Source: Yaniella halotolerans DSM 15476 (GTDB taxonomy: Bacteria > Actinomycetota > Actinomycetes > Actinomycetales > Micrococcaceae). From it: a DNA stretch of 64,000 nucleotides. Location: NCBI RefSeq assembly GCF_000420805.1, contig NZ_ATVQ01000001.1:1302001-1366000 (forward strand), in the 5' to 3' direction. The notes below the pieces were generated by a model. It was not told the origin of the DNA, made no database searches, and worked only from the letters and a program-made list of their open reading frames with translations. Of the stretch, positions 34,679-43,928 are shown in pieces. The first letter of the stretch is position 1. Every line of letters begins with the position of its first letter. A program made the position numbers and the translations under genes.

Positions 34679-34837
34679 ATGTTTGAGCTTTTGGGGTTTA
34701 TGCTGGACCCTTCTGACTCCGCTGCCCAGTGCATCGATCGGCTGCAAGCCGTATCGGCGATGAAGGCCCAGCTTGCTGCAGTCGAAGTCGAGGAAATACC
34801 CGACCATAACCCAACGCACCGCGGCCTAAGCCAAGCA
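34679..34837 (+). pseudogene. Remnant of a DUF222/HNH endonuclease gene
   Basis: The frame from ATG 34679 begins MFELLGFMLDPSDSAAQC, IDRLQAVSAMKAQLAAVEVEE, like the N-terminal helix of actinobacterial DUF222-HNH proteins, then loses resemblance after about 45 codons where the convergent amidase gene ends (34841). No HNH domain is left. Probably the 5' scrap of a common dispersed HNH gene. Resemblance is from memory and short, so confidence is limited. Confidence 0.4.
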
Positions 34838-34840
34838 CGC

Positions 34841-36127
34841 TTAGTCTGCCGCGCATGCAACATCGACAGTGGCCGCGACACTCAGGAGTTTGCGATCTCC
34901 AAACCGTGCGCCCTGAAGTGTCAGACCCACCGGCAAGTCCTGCTCGCCAACCGGTAACGGCAGGGTAAGCATGGGTGCTCCCAGCATCGTGCCCTGTGCG
35001 GTATTGCGCGTATACAACGGGAATATCGGAACGGTTTTACCCAGGTGCTCGACTACCCCCTCCGCACCTAACAATGGTGCGGGTGCAGGTGTAGCAGGGA
35101 ATACCAGTGCATCAAGGGCCAGGTCGGTCAGGAGCTCGTCATAGCTGGAACGTGCCTGCAGAATGCTGCGTTGAGCAGCAGCATATGCATCAGCGCTCAC
35201 CGGATCTGCCAGCTCAGCTTGCAATAAGCCCGCGACGTCAGCACTGCCAACATGTTTCGCTAGAAATTCAAACCCTTTGTGCGGTGTCATATCGAAGAGC
35301 TGAGCTGTAACCGAAGCCAAGATCCGACGACTTTCCCACAGCACCACAGGCTGTTCTGCCGAGGCCACCTGCTCGAGAAGTGGCCCAAAGTCCACCTCGA
35401 CCAGCTCCACATGCCGTTCCAGCTTCTCCAGCGCAAGACGGACTGCATGCTCAGTCTGGGGGTCTAGCGACTCCAACAGTTGAGTTGGAACACCGAGCCG
35501 GACTTCATCGGCCGGTGGCACAGCAGATTGACCGGTGATGATCGTATCGGCCGACTGCAGCTGGGCCAGGGTTCTAGCGAATACCCCGGCGGTATCTCTA
35601 GTCCAAGACAAACCGGTAATCCCGGCACCAGGCCAACGCCCAGTCGATGGACGTAGACCATAAACGCCACAGTGGCTTGCCGGAATCGACACTGAACCAC
35701 CGGTATCGGTGCCCAAAGCGATATCGACCGCGCCTTCCACAACTGCAACAGCGCTACCACCCGACGAGCCACCCGCAGAACGTGATGGATGACCAGGCAG
35801 CCGAACCGGACCGTAATCAGCATTTTCGGAAGTAATACCGAAGGCCAACTCGTGCATATTCGTCGTTCCCACCACGACATGACCGGCAGCTTTGAGCGCG
35901 GCGACAACCGGAGCGTCGACCTCAGGAACGTCACCTTCTAACGCTCTACTACCGGCCGAGCGGGTCAAACCCGCAACACCGATATTGGCCTTGACCGCCA
36001 GAGTCGGCGCGTCGTCGGGATGTTGAAGCTTTAGTTCATCCAGTTGCGAGCGTAGATGGTGTTCACTGGCGAGTTCAGTCCACACGCCGTCAGTGGGATT
36101 GGTGATCATATATTGCGAAGGCTGCAT
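34841..36127 (-). CDS. Amidase (amidase signature family)
   Basis: 428 residues if ATG 36127 is the start; GAGG stands only one base before it, and ATG 36109 or an upstream start cannot be excluded. The amidase-signature triad is visible: Lys in LAVKANIGVAG, the cis-Ser in SAGGSSGGSAVAV, and the nucleophile in TDTGGSVSIPASHCG. It hydrolyses an amide of unknown identity in the cytoplasm. It starts 22 bases after the small MFS subunit gene on the same strand, so the broken transporter, its small subunit and this amidase seem to be one operon for uptake and hydrolysis of an amide or dicarboxylate. Confidence 0.8.
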   Translation of the reverse strand: MQPSQYMITNPTDGVWTELASEHHLRSQLDELKLQHPDDAPTLAVKANIGVAGLTRSAGSRALEGDVPEVDAPVVAALKAAGHVVVGTTNMHELAFGITSENADYGPVRLPGHPSRSAGGSSGGSAVAVVEGAVDIALGTDTGGSVSIPASHCGVYGLRPSTGRWPGAGITGLSWTRDTAGVFARTLAQLQSADTIITGQSAVPPADEVRLGVPTQLLESLDPQTEHAVRLALEKLERHVELVEVDFGPLLEQVASAEQPVVLWESRRILASVTAQLFDMTPHKGFEFLAKHVGSADVAGLLQAELADPVSADAYAAAQRSILQARSSYDELLTDLALDALVFPATPAPAPLLGAEGVVEHLGKTVPIFPLYTRNTAQGTMLGAPMLTLPLPVGEQDLPVGLTLQGARFGDRKLLSVAATVDVACAAD

Positions 36128-36149
36128 GCCTCGAGCATAGACGGCAGGC

Positions 36150-36302
36150 TTATTCGGTAAACAACGCTGCGGCGTTAATCGTGGTGTCGACAAGTCCGTA
36201 TCCCAGGCCCATAATGACAATCAACGCCAGGATGACGGCGATGGTTTGGTAGGTGGTGCTGACCTCGGACCCGGTATCTGGTGTTTCATTTGGAGTATGC
36301 AT
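36150..36302 (-). CDS. MFS transporter small subunit (single-span)
   Basis: 50 residues from ATG 36302, AGGAGG nine bases upstream. One hydrophobic helix (QTIAVILALIVIMGLGYGLV) after a polar N-terminus, ending TTINAAALFTE. Such small proteins are found next to OxlT-like MFS genes and are annotated as small subunits; the start overlaps the MFS stop by 17 bases. An 11-codon longer start at 36335 exists but lacks the site. Role: probably partner or stabiliser of the adjacent transporter. Confidence 0.7.
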   Translation of the reverse strand: MHTPNETPDTGSEVSTTYQTIAVILALIVIMGLGYGLVDTTINAAALFTE

Positions 36303-37656
36303 CGGATGGAGCCTCCTGTTTTTCGGAGTATTCAACGGTGTGTTTTTCAGCCACGGGGCGCATCAGGATATTAGCGATCAGTCCGAGCGCGAGCAGACCG
36401 ACCATGATGTACATCGATACGGTATAGAGTTCTGGGCCCTGATTGCCAGCTGCGGACTGGGACTCGACCACGCTGTTGACGATCAGTGGTCCTGCAATAC
36501 CGGCGGCAGCCCACGCGGTCAGAATGCGACCGTGAATTGCGCCGACCTGATAGTAGCCAAACATATCGCGCAGGTAGGCGGGCATCGTGGCAAAACCGCC
36601 ACCGTAGAAGGAGAGGATGAACATTGCCGAGACAATGAACAATGCAAGGGCGCTCCCACCGAAGAACGCGATGACGAGATACAGCAGCACCCCGACCCCT
36701 AGGTACAGCAGGTAGATGTTCTTTCGTCCGATATAGTCCGACGCTGTAGACCAGATGAATCGACCACCCATATTGGCCAGTGAGAGGATACCGACGAAAC
36801 CGGCTGCCGCTGCGGCTGTCACACCGGGGAAGTAATCCTGAATCATTGGCGCAGCATTTTCGAGAATTCCAATTCCCGCTGTCACGTTGGTGAACAACAT
36901 GATCCACAAGAACCAGAATTGCGGGGTTTTGAGTGCCTGGTTGGCTGAGACGTTCAGGTTGGTCTGCATGGGAGTAGCTTCGGTTTTGGAAGGATCCCAG
37001 CCCTGTGGTTTTCATTCTGGATGAGGCAACCGAATGACGTAGGCGCCGGCCGCAATAATGATGGCATAGCTCAAGGCGAGCACTACAAACGTTGGGACGA
37101 GGCCGGCCGCGAGGTTTTCGGTGTCGGTACCGCCACCGAACAGCACCATTAGGGCGTTGGACATGGGGCTTGCGATCAGCGCGCCACCGCCAAAGCCCAT
37201 AATCGCCAAGCCGGTTGCTAATCCAGGGCGGTCGGGGAACCACTTCATGAGCGTGGACACCGGGGCAATGTAGCCGATGCCTAGACCGATACCGCCAATA
37301 AAGCCGTACCCGAAGTACACCAGCCACAACTGACCGGTTGCAATGCCCAAGGCGGCGACGAAGAAGCCGATAACCCATGCAGCACCGGCCACAACCATGG
37401 ACTTTCGTGGGCCAGATTTTTCGACCCAGGTCCCGCCGAATGCGGCCGAGAGCCCGAGCATGGCGATGGCGACTGAAAAGATCCAGCCCACCGACACCTC
37501 GCCGACGTCGAAGCGCGACATCAACGGGATTTTGAAAACACTAAACGCATAGACCTGGCCGATGCACAGGTGGATTGCGAGGGCAGCTGCCGGAATGAGC
37601 CACCGATTGAAATGTTTCGGAGCGGTAATTGCTTCTTTATCTAAAACGTTGGCCAT
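36286..37656 (-). pseudogene. OxlT-like MFS transporter interrupted by an in-frame TGA
   Basis: From ATG 37656 (AAGGAAG upstream) an OxlT-family MFS protein runs to TGA at 37012-37014 after RLPHPE, and continues in the same frame as KPQGWDPSKTEATPMQTNLN to 36286. The two parts together give 12 hydrophobic segments and the expected length of about 455 residues; the stop lies in the central cytoplasmic loop where relatives have Trp (PEWKPQGW). A single TGG-to-TGA change explains it. The C-terminal half has its own ATG (36969) but no clear ribosome site. It may be a pseudogene, a read-through gene or a split transporter. Downstream small subunit and amidase genes look intact. Confidence 0.8.
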
Positions 37657-37997
37657 TGCTTCCTTCCTTGCGCAGCAACGCAAGTCCATGAGCCGTTCAA
37701 TCTGCACGAGTGTACATACTTGAAAATCGTAGCGTCAATGCTTCGAACTGGATTTTGGCCGGTGAAGCTTATCCTTCGTGAAGTGTTTCACCGCGCGTGG
37801 CCAGGAGTTGTTCGATATGTTTACCGGCGCGCAACACGTCAGCATCCCGGCCGGGTTGCTGCTTCCTGGGTGGAGCCTCGGCGGTTTTCGTTGCTTGGCC
37901 GCGGGGGCATGCCCAGAGTTTTCACAGCGGGTTCCTCCGAGTTTCTGCGCTGAATTCAAGCTCATCAACAGGAAGGGTCTTTAGAGTGTTAATCACT
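37657..37997. other. Gene-free stretch upstream of the MFS gene
   Basis: About 340 bases with only short frames on both strands. A frame at 37778-37984 contains AGLLLPGWSLGGFRCLAAG, but it has no ribosome site and no family I recognise. The leftward MFS promoter should lie near 37660-37740. Confidence 0.3.
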
Positions 37998-38065
37998 CCT
38001 CTTCGAGGTGTGAGTGATGAGTGATGAGAGTGTGTTGCCCCGGGGTTCCAGTTCCCGGGGCAACA
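37998..38065. repeat. Intergenic repeat with terminator hairpin, copy 1
   Basis: CCTCTTCGAGGTGTGAGTGATGA, an extra GTGATGA, then GAGAGTG and a perfect 12-base hairpin TGTTGCCCCGGG / CCCGGGGCAACA (38033-38044, 38054-38065) with loop GTTCCAGTT. The leader and loop recur at 41239-41297, with a different stem. It lies just downstream of the acetoacetate-CoA ligase stop (leftward gene) and can act as its terminator. Confidence 0.6.
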
Positions 38066-38071
38066 TTCATT

Positions 38072-40066
38072 TCATGACGACGGCGAGACCTGCTCAGCGA
38101 GATTGATAAACTCTGACAGCGCTTCGGGATTCGCAATGGCATCCCGGTTGACTGCAGATCCGGCATCGTGCTGCGAGAAGAGTTGCTTGAGTGGCACTTC
38201 GATGCGTTTGCCGGTGTGCGTCAGTGGGATTTGCTGTACGGCAATGATCTCGTCGGGCACATGTCGCGCGGATGCCTTCGAACGAATCTCAGCCGTGATG
38301 CGCTCAGTGAGCTCAGGCGTCAGCTGTGCATCGTCTGCTAGTTGGACGAATAGTGGCATCCAGTACCCACCGTCGGGGCGTTCAACGCCGATGACCGTGG
38401 ATTCAGCGATTTCTTGGATCGGTCCGAGTGCGGCGTAAATTTCTGCGGTGCCCAGGCGTACGCCCTGGCGGTTGAGCGTCGCATCGGACCGGCCTTTGAC
38501 GATAAAACTGCCCCGATCGGTTTGAATAACCCAATCACCCTGAGCCCAAATTCCATACGGATGTTCTTTCGAGGCTGGGAATCGTCCGAAATAGGTTTCC
38601 TGATACCGCCGATTATCGCGATCGTTCCACAGGTAAATGGGCATAGACGGCATGGGCTGGGTGATGACGAGTTCGCCGACCTCGTTGAAGACCTCGGTGC
38701 CGTCGTCATCAAACGACCGGACATCCACGCCTAGGAGTGGGCTCTGAATTTCACCCAGGTGGATGGGTTCCAGCGGATTGGTCCCGATAAAGCCCGAACA
38801 GATATCAGTGCCTCCAGAATCTGATCCCAACCGGACATCCGGTTGCACATGTTCATGGACCCAGCGCCACGTTGATTCTGGGAGTGGGGCCGCAGTCGAG
38901 AGAATAGATTTCAAACCGATGAGGTTCCAACGCTCGGCCGGCGAGAGGCCGGAGCGTTCCACCATCGTCAGGTACGGGGCACCCACGGCAAACCGGGTGG
39001 TGTCCGTTTTGGCGATGATTTCAAAATGTCGGTCCGCAGCGTTGACCTTCGGCGAACCTCCGTAGACCACCACGGATGCACCACAGGTCAGGGCTTGGAT
39101 CAGTGTATTCCACACCATCCATGATGTATTGGCACCGACGTAGTAGCGGTCGTGGATGGACAGATCTTGATTGAGAACCTTGCCCTTGAGTGACTCCAGC
39201 AGCATGCCGCCGTGACCATGCACAAGGCCTTTGGGCTTACCGGTGGTGCCGGAAGAAAAGAGGACCCACAAGGGGTGATCAAACCCGACGGCCACGTATT
39301 CAATGTTCCCATCCGTCGGGGCGGCACGGAAATCAGCTATCTCAAGCTGGTGTTCTACTCCGGGAAGCCCCGCTGTCAATTCAGCGTTGAATTCGGCGAG
39401 ACCATACCATCGCCCATTGAACGTGTACCCGTCCGTAGTGATGAGGACTTTAGGCTCCAACTGCCGCAGACGTGACAGGGTTGCGGTCGGCGTAAGATCC
39501 GGCGAGTTGATTGTCCAGATAGCGCCGATGGTGGCTGTTGCCAGCATTCCGATAATGGCTTCAGCAATATTCGGTAAGACCGCGGCAACACGTTCACCAG
39601 GTTTCACACCGAATTCAAGAAGCTGCTCGGCCAGACCGTGGACACGGGTGCGCAATTGATTCCACGAAATGGATTCCATGGCGTCGTCTTCATTGATCGT
39701 GAGGACAGCCGTAGCATCTTGATCGACGGTGTCACGAGTGCGTTCGAGAATATTTTCTGCGTAGTTCAGCTGCGCATTGGGGTACCAGCGGGCCTGCGGC
39801 ATGGTCGCATCGACGAGCGCAGCAGTCTCGAAGCCGATCCCCATGATGTCGAAGTATGTGCGAACTGCATCCCAGAACTCGGAGAGCTCCGTGATCGACC
39901 ACTGGTGGATCCGGCGGTACAGGTCGTCTGGCACACCCGCGCCGTCGGAGAGATCCCCCAGATCGGCGCCACGGTGTTGGGCTGCCCAGATGGCAAAGCG
40001 AAACAGTTCGGTATCTTGTGGGTTCTTGGGACGCCAGGTTTCAGCTGGAGTCTTCGACTGCATCAT
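38072..40066 (-). CDS. Acetoacetate-CoA ligase
   Basis: 664 residues from ATG 40066 (GAAGGA upstream). The long AacS-type plan of the acetyl-CoA synthetase family is seen: an N-terminal lid with TWRPKNPQDTELFRFAIW and ARWYPNAQLNYAENIL, P-loop LFSSGTTGKPKGLVHGHGG (about 277-295), GSDSGGTDICSGFIG, YFGRFPASKEHPYGIWAQGD and the C-terminal Lys in LTHTGKRIEVPLK. It activates acetoacetate to acetoacetyl-CoA with ATP in the cytoplasm, feeding ketone bodies or leucine-derived acetoacetate into thiolysis. Stands alone, divergent from the oxidoreductase gene. Confidence 0.85.
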   Translation of the reverse strand: MMQSKTPAETWRPKNPQDTELFRFAIWAAQHRGADLGDLSDGAGVPDDLYRRIHQWSITELSEFWDAVRTYFDIMGIGFETAALVDATMPQARWYPNAQLNYAENILERTRDTVDQDATAVLTINEDDAMESISWNQLRTRVHGLAEQLLEFGVKPGERVAAVLPNIAEAIIGMLATATIGAIWTINSPDLTPTATLSRLRQLEPKVLITTDGYTFNGRWYGLAEFNAELTAGLPGVEHQLEIADFRAAPTDGNIEYVAVGFDHPLWVLFSSGTTGKPKGLVHGHGGMLLESLKGKVLNQDLSIHDRYYVGANTSWMVWNTLIQALTCGASVVVYGGSPKVNAADRHFEIIAKTDTTRFAVGAPYLTMVERSGLSPAERWNLIGLKSILSTAAPLPESTWRWVHEHVQPDVRLGSDSGGTDICSGFIGTNPLEPIHLGEIQSPLLGVDVRSFDDDGTEVFNEVGELVITQPMPSMPIYLWNDRDNRRYQETYFGRFPASKEHPYGIWAQGDWVIQTDRGSFIVKGRSDATLNRQGVRLGTAEIYAALGPIQEIAESTVIGVERPDGGYWMPLFVQLADDAQLTPELTERITAEIRSKASARHVPDEIIAVQQIPLTHTGKRIEVPLKQLFSQHDAGSAVNRDAIANPEALSEFINLAEQVSPSS

Positions 40067-40196
40067 CACTGATCCTTCTACGAGTGTTGTGCCCATCACA
40101 TTACCGTTCAGCGCAGAAAACGTTTAGCTTTGGCAGCGGCCAAACTTTGCTAATTTGTACAGGAATAGAAGACCTGGTTGTCCTGCTGTCGTGGAT

Positions 40197-41144
40197 ATGA
40201 AAGCTATTGCATTTGAGACACCGGGTGGTCCGGACGTCCTAACAGTTCACGAGCTTCCCGCACCTACGGCAGGTCCCGGAGAAGTTCTGATTCGCGTTCA
40301 AGCTGCCGCGGTGAGTCCTACCGATACGATGCGCCGAGCCGGTGCTCGTACAAGTGATCAACCGGGCCCGTTTGTTCCGGGTATGGACGCGGCCGGTGTT
40401 ATCGAGGCCATTGACGACAACACCGAGACCGGTCTGCAGGTCGGTGATGAGGTGATGGCCTTCCTGGTTCCCAACGGTTCGCATGGTGCGTATGTGGAAC
40501 GTGTTACCGTATCAGCTGACTCGGTCGTGCCCATCCCCAAAGGCGCCTCACTGGTTGAAGCATCAACTCTGCCGATGAACGGGTTGACCGCCCGGTTGGC
40601 ACTCGACACGTTGAACCTGCCGAAAGGCGCGGTGCTTGCCGTCACCGGTGCAGCCGGAACACTTGGCGGATACGTCATCCAACTGGCCAAAGCCGAGGGG
40701 CTGACGGTGGTGGCCGACGCGGCCGAAGACGACGAGGCGCTCGTCAAAAGCGCCGGTGCCGATGTGGTGCTGCCCCGCGGTGAAGAATATGCCCAACAGG
40801 TCCGGTCCAAGTGCCCAGACGGGGTGGACGGTATCGTCGATGCTGCAGTACAGGTCGATGAAATCGTGCCGGCAGCCAAAGACGGCGCCAGCATCATTAC
40901 TATCCGTGGGGATAAAGGTGAACGCGAACGTGGTGTCACGCTTCGTTCCATTTGGGTGACCGACTACGACGGCAAGCAGGCCAAGCTCGATGCTCTACGT
41001 CAACAGGTTGAAGACGGCGTTCTGACCTTGCGGGTCGCCGATGTGCTCCCGAAAGAAAACGCTCCTGAGGCCCATCGTCGCATGGAAGCAGGCGGCATTC
41101 GCGGCCGGCTAGTCCTGGAGTTCGGAGATCTTCCGGAGTCGTGA
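40197..41144 (+). CDS. NAD(P)H quinone oxidoreductase, zinc-independent MDR family
   Basis: 315 residues from ATG 40197; upstream frame codons lack a ribosome site. GroES-like N-terminus (GPGEVLIRVQAAAVSPTDTM, FVPGMDAAGVIEAI) and a Rossmann domain with VTGAAGTLGGYVIQLAKAEG at about 145-164. The Cys/His zinc ligands of alcohol dehydrogenases are absent, as in quinone oxidoreductase/enoyl reductase members. The substrate is not known. A terminator-bearing repeat follows about 95 bases after the stop. Confidence 0.75.
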   Translation: MKAIAFETPGGPDVLTVHELPAPTAGPGEVLIRVQAAAVSPTDTMRRAGARTSDQPGPFVPGMDAAGVIEAIDDNTETGLQVGDEVMAFLVPNGSHGAYVERVTVSADSVVPIPKGASLVEASTLPMNGLTARLALDTLNLPKGAVLAVTGAAGTLGGYVIQLAKAEGLTVVADAAEDDEALVKSAGADVVLPRGEEYAQQVRSKCPDGVDGIVDAAVQVDEIVPAAKDGASIITIRGDKGERERGVTLRSIWVTDYDGKQAKLDALRQQVEDGVLTLRVADVLPKENAPEAHRRMEAGGIRGRLVLEFGDLPES

Positions 41145-41690
41145 AATGGGAGTATCTAGCGTTTTCACAGAAAACTCATGACTATTTCTGAGAGGAAATA
41201 AAGCTCACGGTCAGGACCGTTTCCTAGACTAATAAATACCTCTTCAAGGTGTGAGTGATGAGAGTGCGAGGCCCTGGGTTCCAGTCCCAGGGCCTCGTTT
41301 TCGTCTGGGACGCTTTCATCTGGACTTTAAAGATCACAGTTAGATAACAGTTTTTATTTCGAGTAAATCCTGAAAAAACTCGCTCCGTGGAGATTTTTCT
41401 ACAGCGTTCGCAGGATATCCCCAAGTCATACCCGGACATTTCCGGAGCATCGGTTCTGAATTAGTTGCATCATCTGGAAGATCTTTACCTTAAGGTGACT
41501 TAGCCGAAGAAGCCGTGATCTTAAAGTGATATACCCCATTTTGGTGCGTGCTACATTCGTTGTTGTCACTGCTTGAGGTCACCGAAGAGGTTCTCGAAGA
41601 ATCAGTGGCCCTGCGGTTGGTACATATCAAAGTATGCCGATCCTCTTAATCGAAAATGCGGAAACGCGAAACGAAAATATGGAGAGAGTC
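41145..41690. other. Intergenic region of 546 bases
   Basis: No gene seen. It contains repeat copy 2 (41239-41297), then an AT-rich part (41330-41560) likely to include the promoter of the lipoprotein gene, whose GGAGAGAG ribosome site is at 41681-41688. Short frames such as 41573-41914 overlap the real gene in another phase. Confidence 0.35.
41239..41297. repeat. Intergenic repeat with terminator hairpin, copy 2
   Basis: CCTCTTCAAGGTGTGAGTGATGA then GAGAGTG, a perfect 12-base stem CGAGGCCCTGGG / CCCAGGGCCTCG (41267-41278, 41286-41297) with loop TTCCAGT and a following TTTTCG. Leader and loop match copy 1 at 37998; the stem sequence differs but pairs, a sign that the fold is conserved. Serves as terminator of the oxidoreductase. 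Confidence 0.65.
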
Positions 41691-42992
41691 ATGAAAAAAG
41701 GCATTCGCACCACTATGACAGCGACAGCTTCGGCGTCACTGCTGGCCTTAACTGGCTGTGCCGGTTTGATGGGCCCAAATGTCGAAGACGCACCCGCCCT
41801 GTCCGAAATCGAAGAGTCGATGTGGCAGTCAATGGAAGAAGCAGGCTCGGTCACGCTTGTTGCAGACATGGAAGCGTTCGCAGATGCGGAACCTCAAAGC
41901 GCTGCAGTGTTTGAACAAATGTTCGGCGATGACGGCAGCGAGATGCGGATTTATGGTGAACTCGACGGCTCCGCTACCGGCCTTGGATTTGGTGACTCAG
42001 ACTTGATGCGTGTCTTTGGAGAAGACGAAGCGTATCTTTCTGCAGACGCAGTTTTTAGCGTCATTGAAGGCCAGAGCATGGGACTCACTGCTGAACAAGA
42101 GCAGGCAATGAGTGACATTGCTGGAGAGTTCTCAGATACCTGGGTGGACTACAGCAGCGAACTACAGAGCGGTAGCGAAGACGACGGCTTCGACATTGGC
42201 ACACTATTCACTGACCTGCAGGAGAGCTGGGAAGGTGACGGAGATGATTCTGGCGATAGTCCAATTGCCCGTGACGAGATCTCCGATGAAGGCACCCATG
42301 AGGTGCGCAACGACAAGGATGTCTGGGTCTACACCGGCAACGAAGAAGGCCAAGAGCTCGTGCTCGAAGCGAACCATGACGCACCAAAGATCGTTGAAAT
42401 CTCAGACGGTGAAGTGTCGATGGAATTCGTCGAGTGGGGCTCAACTGAATCTCCGCAGCGCCCCGAAGATTCTCAGATCGCTACCCAGCAAGACATGGAA
42501 GAGCGCATGGCTGAGCTGATGACGGGCGGCGGTAGCTCGATGCCTGAACCAGACGCCACACCGTCTGAACCTGCACCATCTGAGCCAGCTGAATCTCCTG
42601 CGTCTAGCCCTGCTACAAATTCGAACGCGGGTTCAGACCGAGTCACTGTCCCTGGTGTTGGTGGCGTAAACTGCGCCGGCCCAGTTCCAGGTGACCCAGG
42701 ATTCACTGATCCAAACGGCAACTACACGGACGAAGAAATTCAAGCAGTCCAGGAGGCTTGTGACCGCTCCGGATCGGACAGCAGCACGGGTAGCTCCAGC
42801 ACCGAAACCTCAGCGAATACCGTGGATGTACCCGGTCTTGGATCCTTCGACTGCAGTGGCGAAGTTCCAGGTGACCCAGGCGTCTCCACCCTGGATGATC
42901 CGTACACCTACGGCGATCTCATGAAAATCTACGACGCCTGTGACCGTCCAGGTGACCCAACGTCAGCTATTGAAAACGAAGAAGCTCGATAA
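41691..42992 (+). CDS. Lipoprotein with two C-terminal Cys-pair repeats
   Basis: 433 residues from ATG 41691 (GGAGAGAG upstream). A signal peptide MKKGIRTTMTATASASLLAL ends in lipobox LTGC, so it is an exported, lipid-anchored protein. Residues ~30-280 are acidic and resemble the LppX/LprG-like layout of mycobacterial lipoproteins only vaguely. A Pro/Ser/Glu linker (~285-320) leads to two ~42-residue repeats, V(T/D)VPGxGxxxC ... PGDPG ... (A/D)ACDR, each with two Cys that could form a disulphide. I do not recognise the repeat. Function unknown; cell-envelope binding is a reasonable guess. Confidence 0.75.
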   Translation: MKKGIRTTMTATASASLLALTGCAGLMGPNVEDAPALSEIEESMWQSMEEAGSVTLVADMEAFADAEPQSAAVFEQMFGDDGSEMRIYGELDGSATGLGFGDSDLMRVFGEDEAYLSADAVFSVIEGQSMGLTAEQEQAMSDIAGEFSDTWVDYSSELQSGSEDDGFDIGTLFTDLQESWEGDGDDSGDSPIARDEISDEGTHEVRNDKDVWVYTGNEEGQELVLEANHDAPKIVEISDGEVSMEFVEWGSTESPQRPEDSQIATQQDMEERMAELMTGGGSSMPEPDATPSEPAPSEPAESPASSPATNSNAGSDRVTVPGVGGVNCAGPVPGDPGFTDPNGNYTDEEIQAVQEACDRSGSDSSTGSSSTETSANTVDVPGLGSFDCSGEVPGDPGVSTLDDPYTYGDLMKIYDACDRPGDPTSAIENEEAR

Positions 42993-43011
42993 GCTCCACA
43001 CTCCACCCCAC

Positions 43012-43044
43012 TGAAGCCCCGGCGTCTTGAACTCCGGGGCTTCA
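43012..43044. terminator. Convergent terminator hairpin
   Basis: Arms TGAAGCCCCGG (43012-43022) and CCGGGGCTTCA (43034-43044), perfect 11 pairs, between the rightward lipoprotein and the leftward YwaF-like gene. Confidence 0.75.
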
Positions 43045-43045
43045 A

Positions 43046-43819
43046 TCATGTCACGAGCGTGTGCCGATTATTCCGGCGCACCGTACCTGTTGTCCCAACC
43101 ACCGCGGTGTTGGTGCGACTGTCCCGGGTTTCCCACGGCCACGTCATAAGAGCCCAAACAACGGCGATGATGACGGCTTCCCAAAGAATATAGACCGGCC
43201 ATGGACCAAGTACGTCTAGGACTGAGGGGCCCGCGGGTGCATGACTTAAATATCCATAGTTTGCGCCGGTCAGCGTGTTGACGCTGAATGCGGTGCCAGC
43301 CCACAGCAAGGTCGCCGCGTAAGCGATGCCGTATCCTCGCCAGGTCGGACGGTAGCCGAGCCCCCACACAAAAATGATCGGCACAATGAGGGCCGCGATG
43401 TGGAGGAACCAGTACATCACGAACTCCAGCACCGGGTAATCGAAATAGTTGAGATCCGGGGTGATAATCGACTGCAGATTGAGGGTTAAACCCCAGAAGT
43501 ATGAGATCGCGATGGCCCAGCCGGCACGCGTCAGCAGCGCGATAGCTGTAATGAGGCGTACGGCGTCAGAGAGCTGCAACGGTAGCGACTGATCGATATT
43601 CCAATTGCCGGGTAAGAAGCCCCACAGAATCCAGAGCACCGTTGTCATGAGCATGACCCAGCCGGAGATCCGTAGGGCCTGGTTCTCATAACGGGTTCCG
43701 CGGATGCGCCGTGCCACCAAGACAGCGACCACAGCTAAGACGACGGTGAAGATCAGCACGATGAGGTGCTCGCTGCCGTACGGGATCATGCGGTCAATCG
43801 GTTCAACTGAGCTGTGCAC
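43046..43819 (-). CDS. TIGR02206/YwaF-family integral membrane protein
   Basis: 257 residues with seven hydrophobic segments. Family-typical features are a His-rich start (IPYGSEHLIVL), LPLQLSDAVRLITAIAL, and FWGLTLNLQSIITPDLNYFDYPVLEFVMYWFLHIAAL with conserved Pro/Asp/His in the membrane, and VNTLTGANYGYLSHAP. The bacterial YwaF group is related to TMEM164 of eukaryotes. Its function in bacteria is not established. The C-terminal tail is polar and Thr/Arg-rich. Monocistronic, convergent with the lipoprotein and divergent from the riboswitch operon. Confidence 0.78.
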   Translation of the reverse strand: MHSSVEPIDRMIPYGSEHLIVLIFTVVLAVVAVLVARRIRGTRYENQALRISGWVMLMTTVLWILWGFLPGNWNIDQSLPLQLSDAVRLITAIALLTRAGWAIAISYFWGLTLNLQSIITPDLNYFDYPVLEFVMYWFLHIAALIVPIIFVWGLGYRPTWRGYGIAYAATLLWAGTAFSVNTLTGANYGYLSHAPAGPSVLDVLGPWPVYILWEAVIIAVVWALMTWPWETRDSRTNTAVVGTTGTVRRNNRHTLVT

Positions 43820-43928
43820 GATGTGCAGTCTAATTGGCTCCCTCAGGTAGCGGATAGCAATGAAGCACTCCCTATTGCGTCACATTGACGTGAGGGTCCT
43901 TTCGGGGACTATGGTGGGTGGCACACAT

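Noticed and set aside
35464-35934. Leftward 156-codon frame within the amidase gene
   Set aside because: Out-of-phase overlap with the amidase, whose catalytic motifs are all in the chosen frame.
36371-37378. 335-codon alternative frame running through the TGA of the MFS gene
   Set aside because: Arg/His/Cys-rich translation with no hydrophobic pattern. The in-phase MFS reading on both sides of the TGA is far better.
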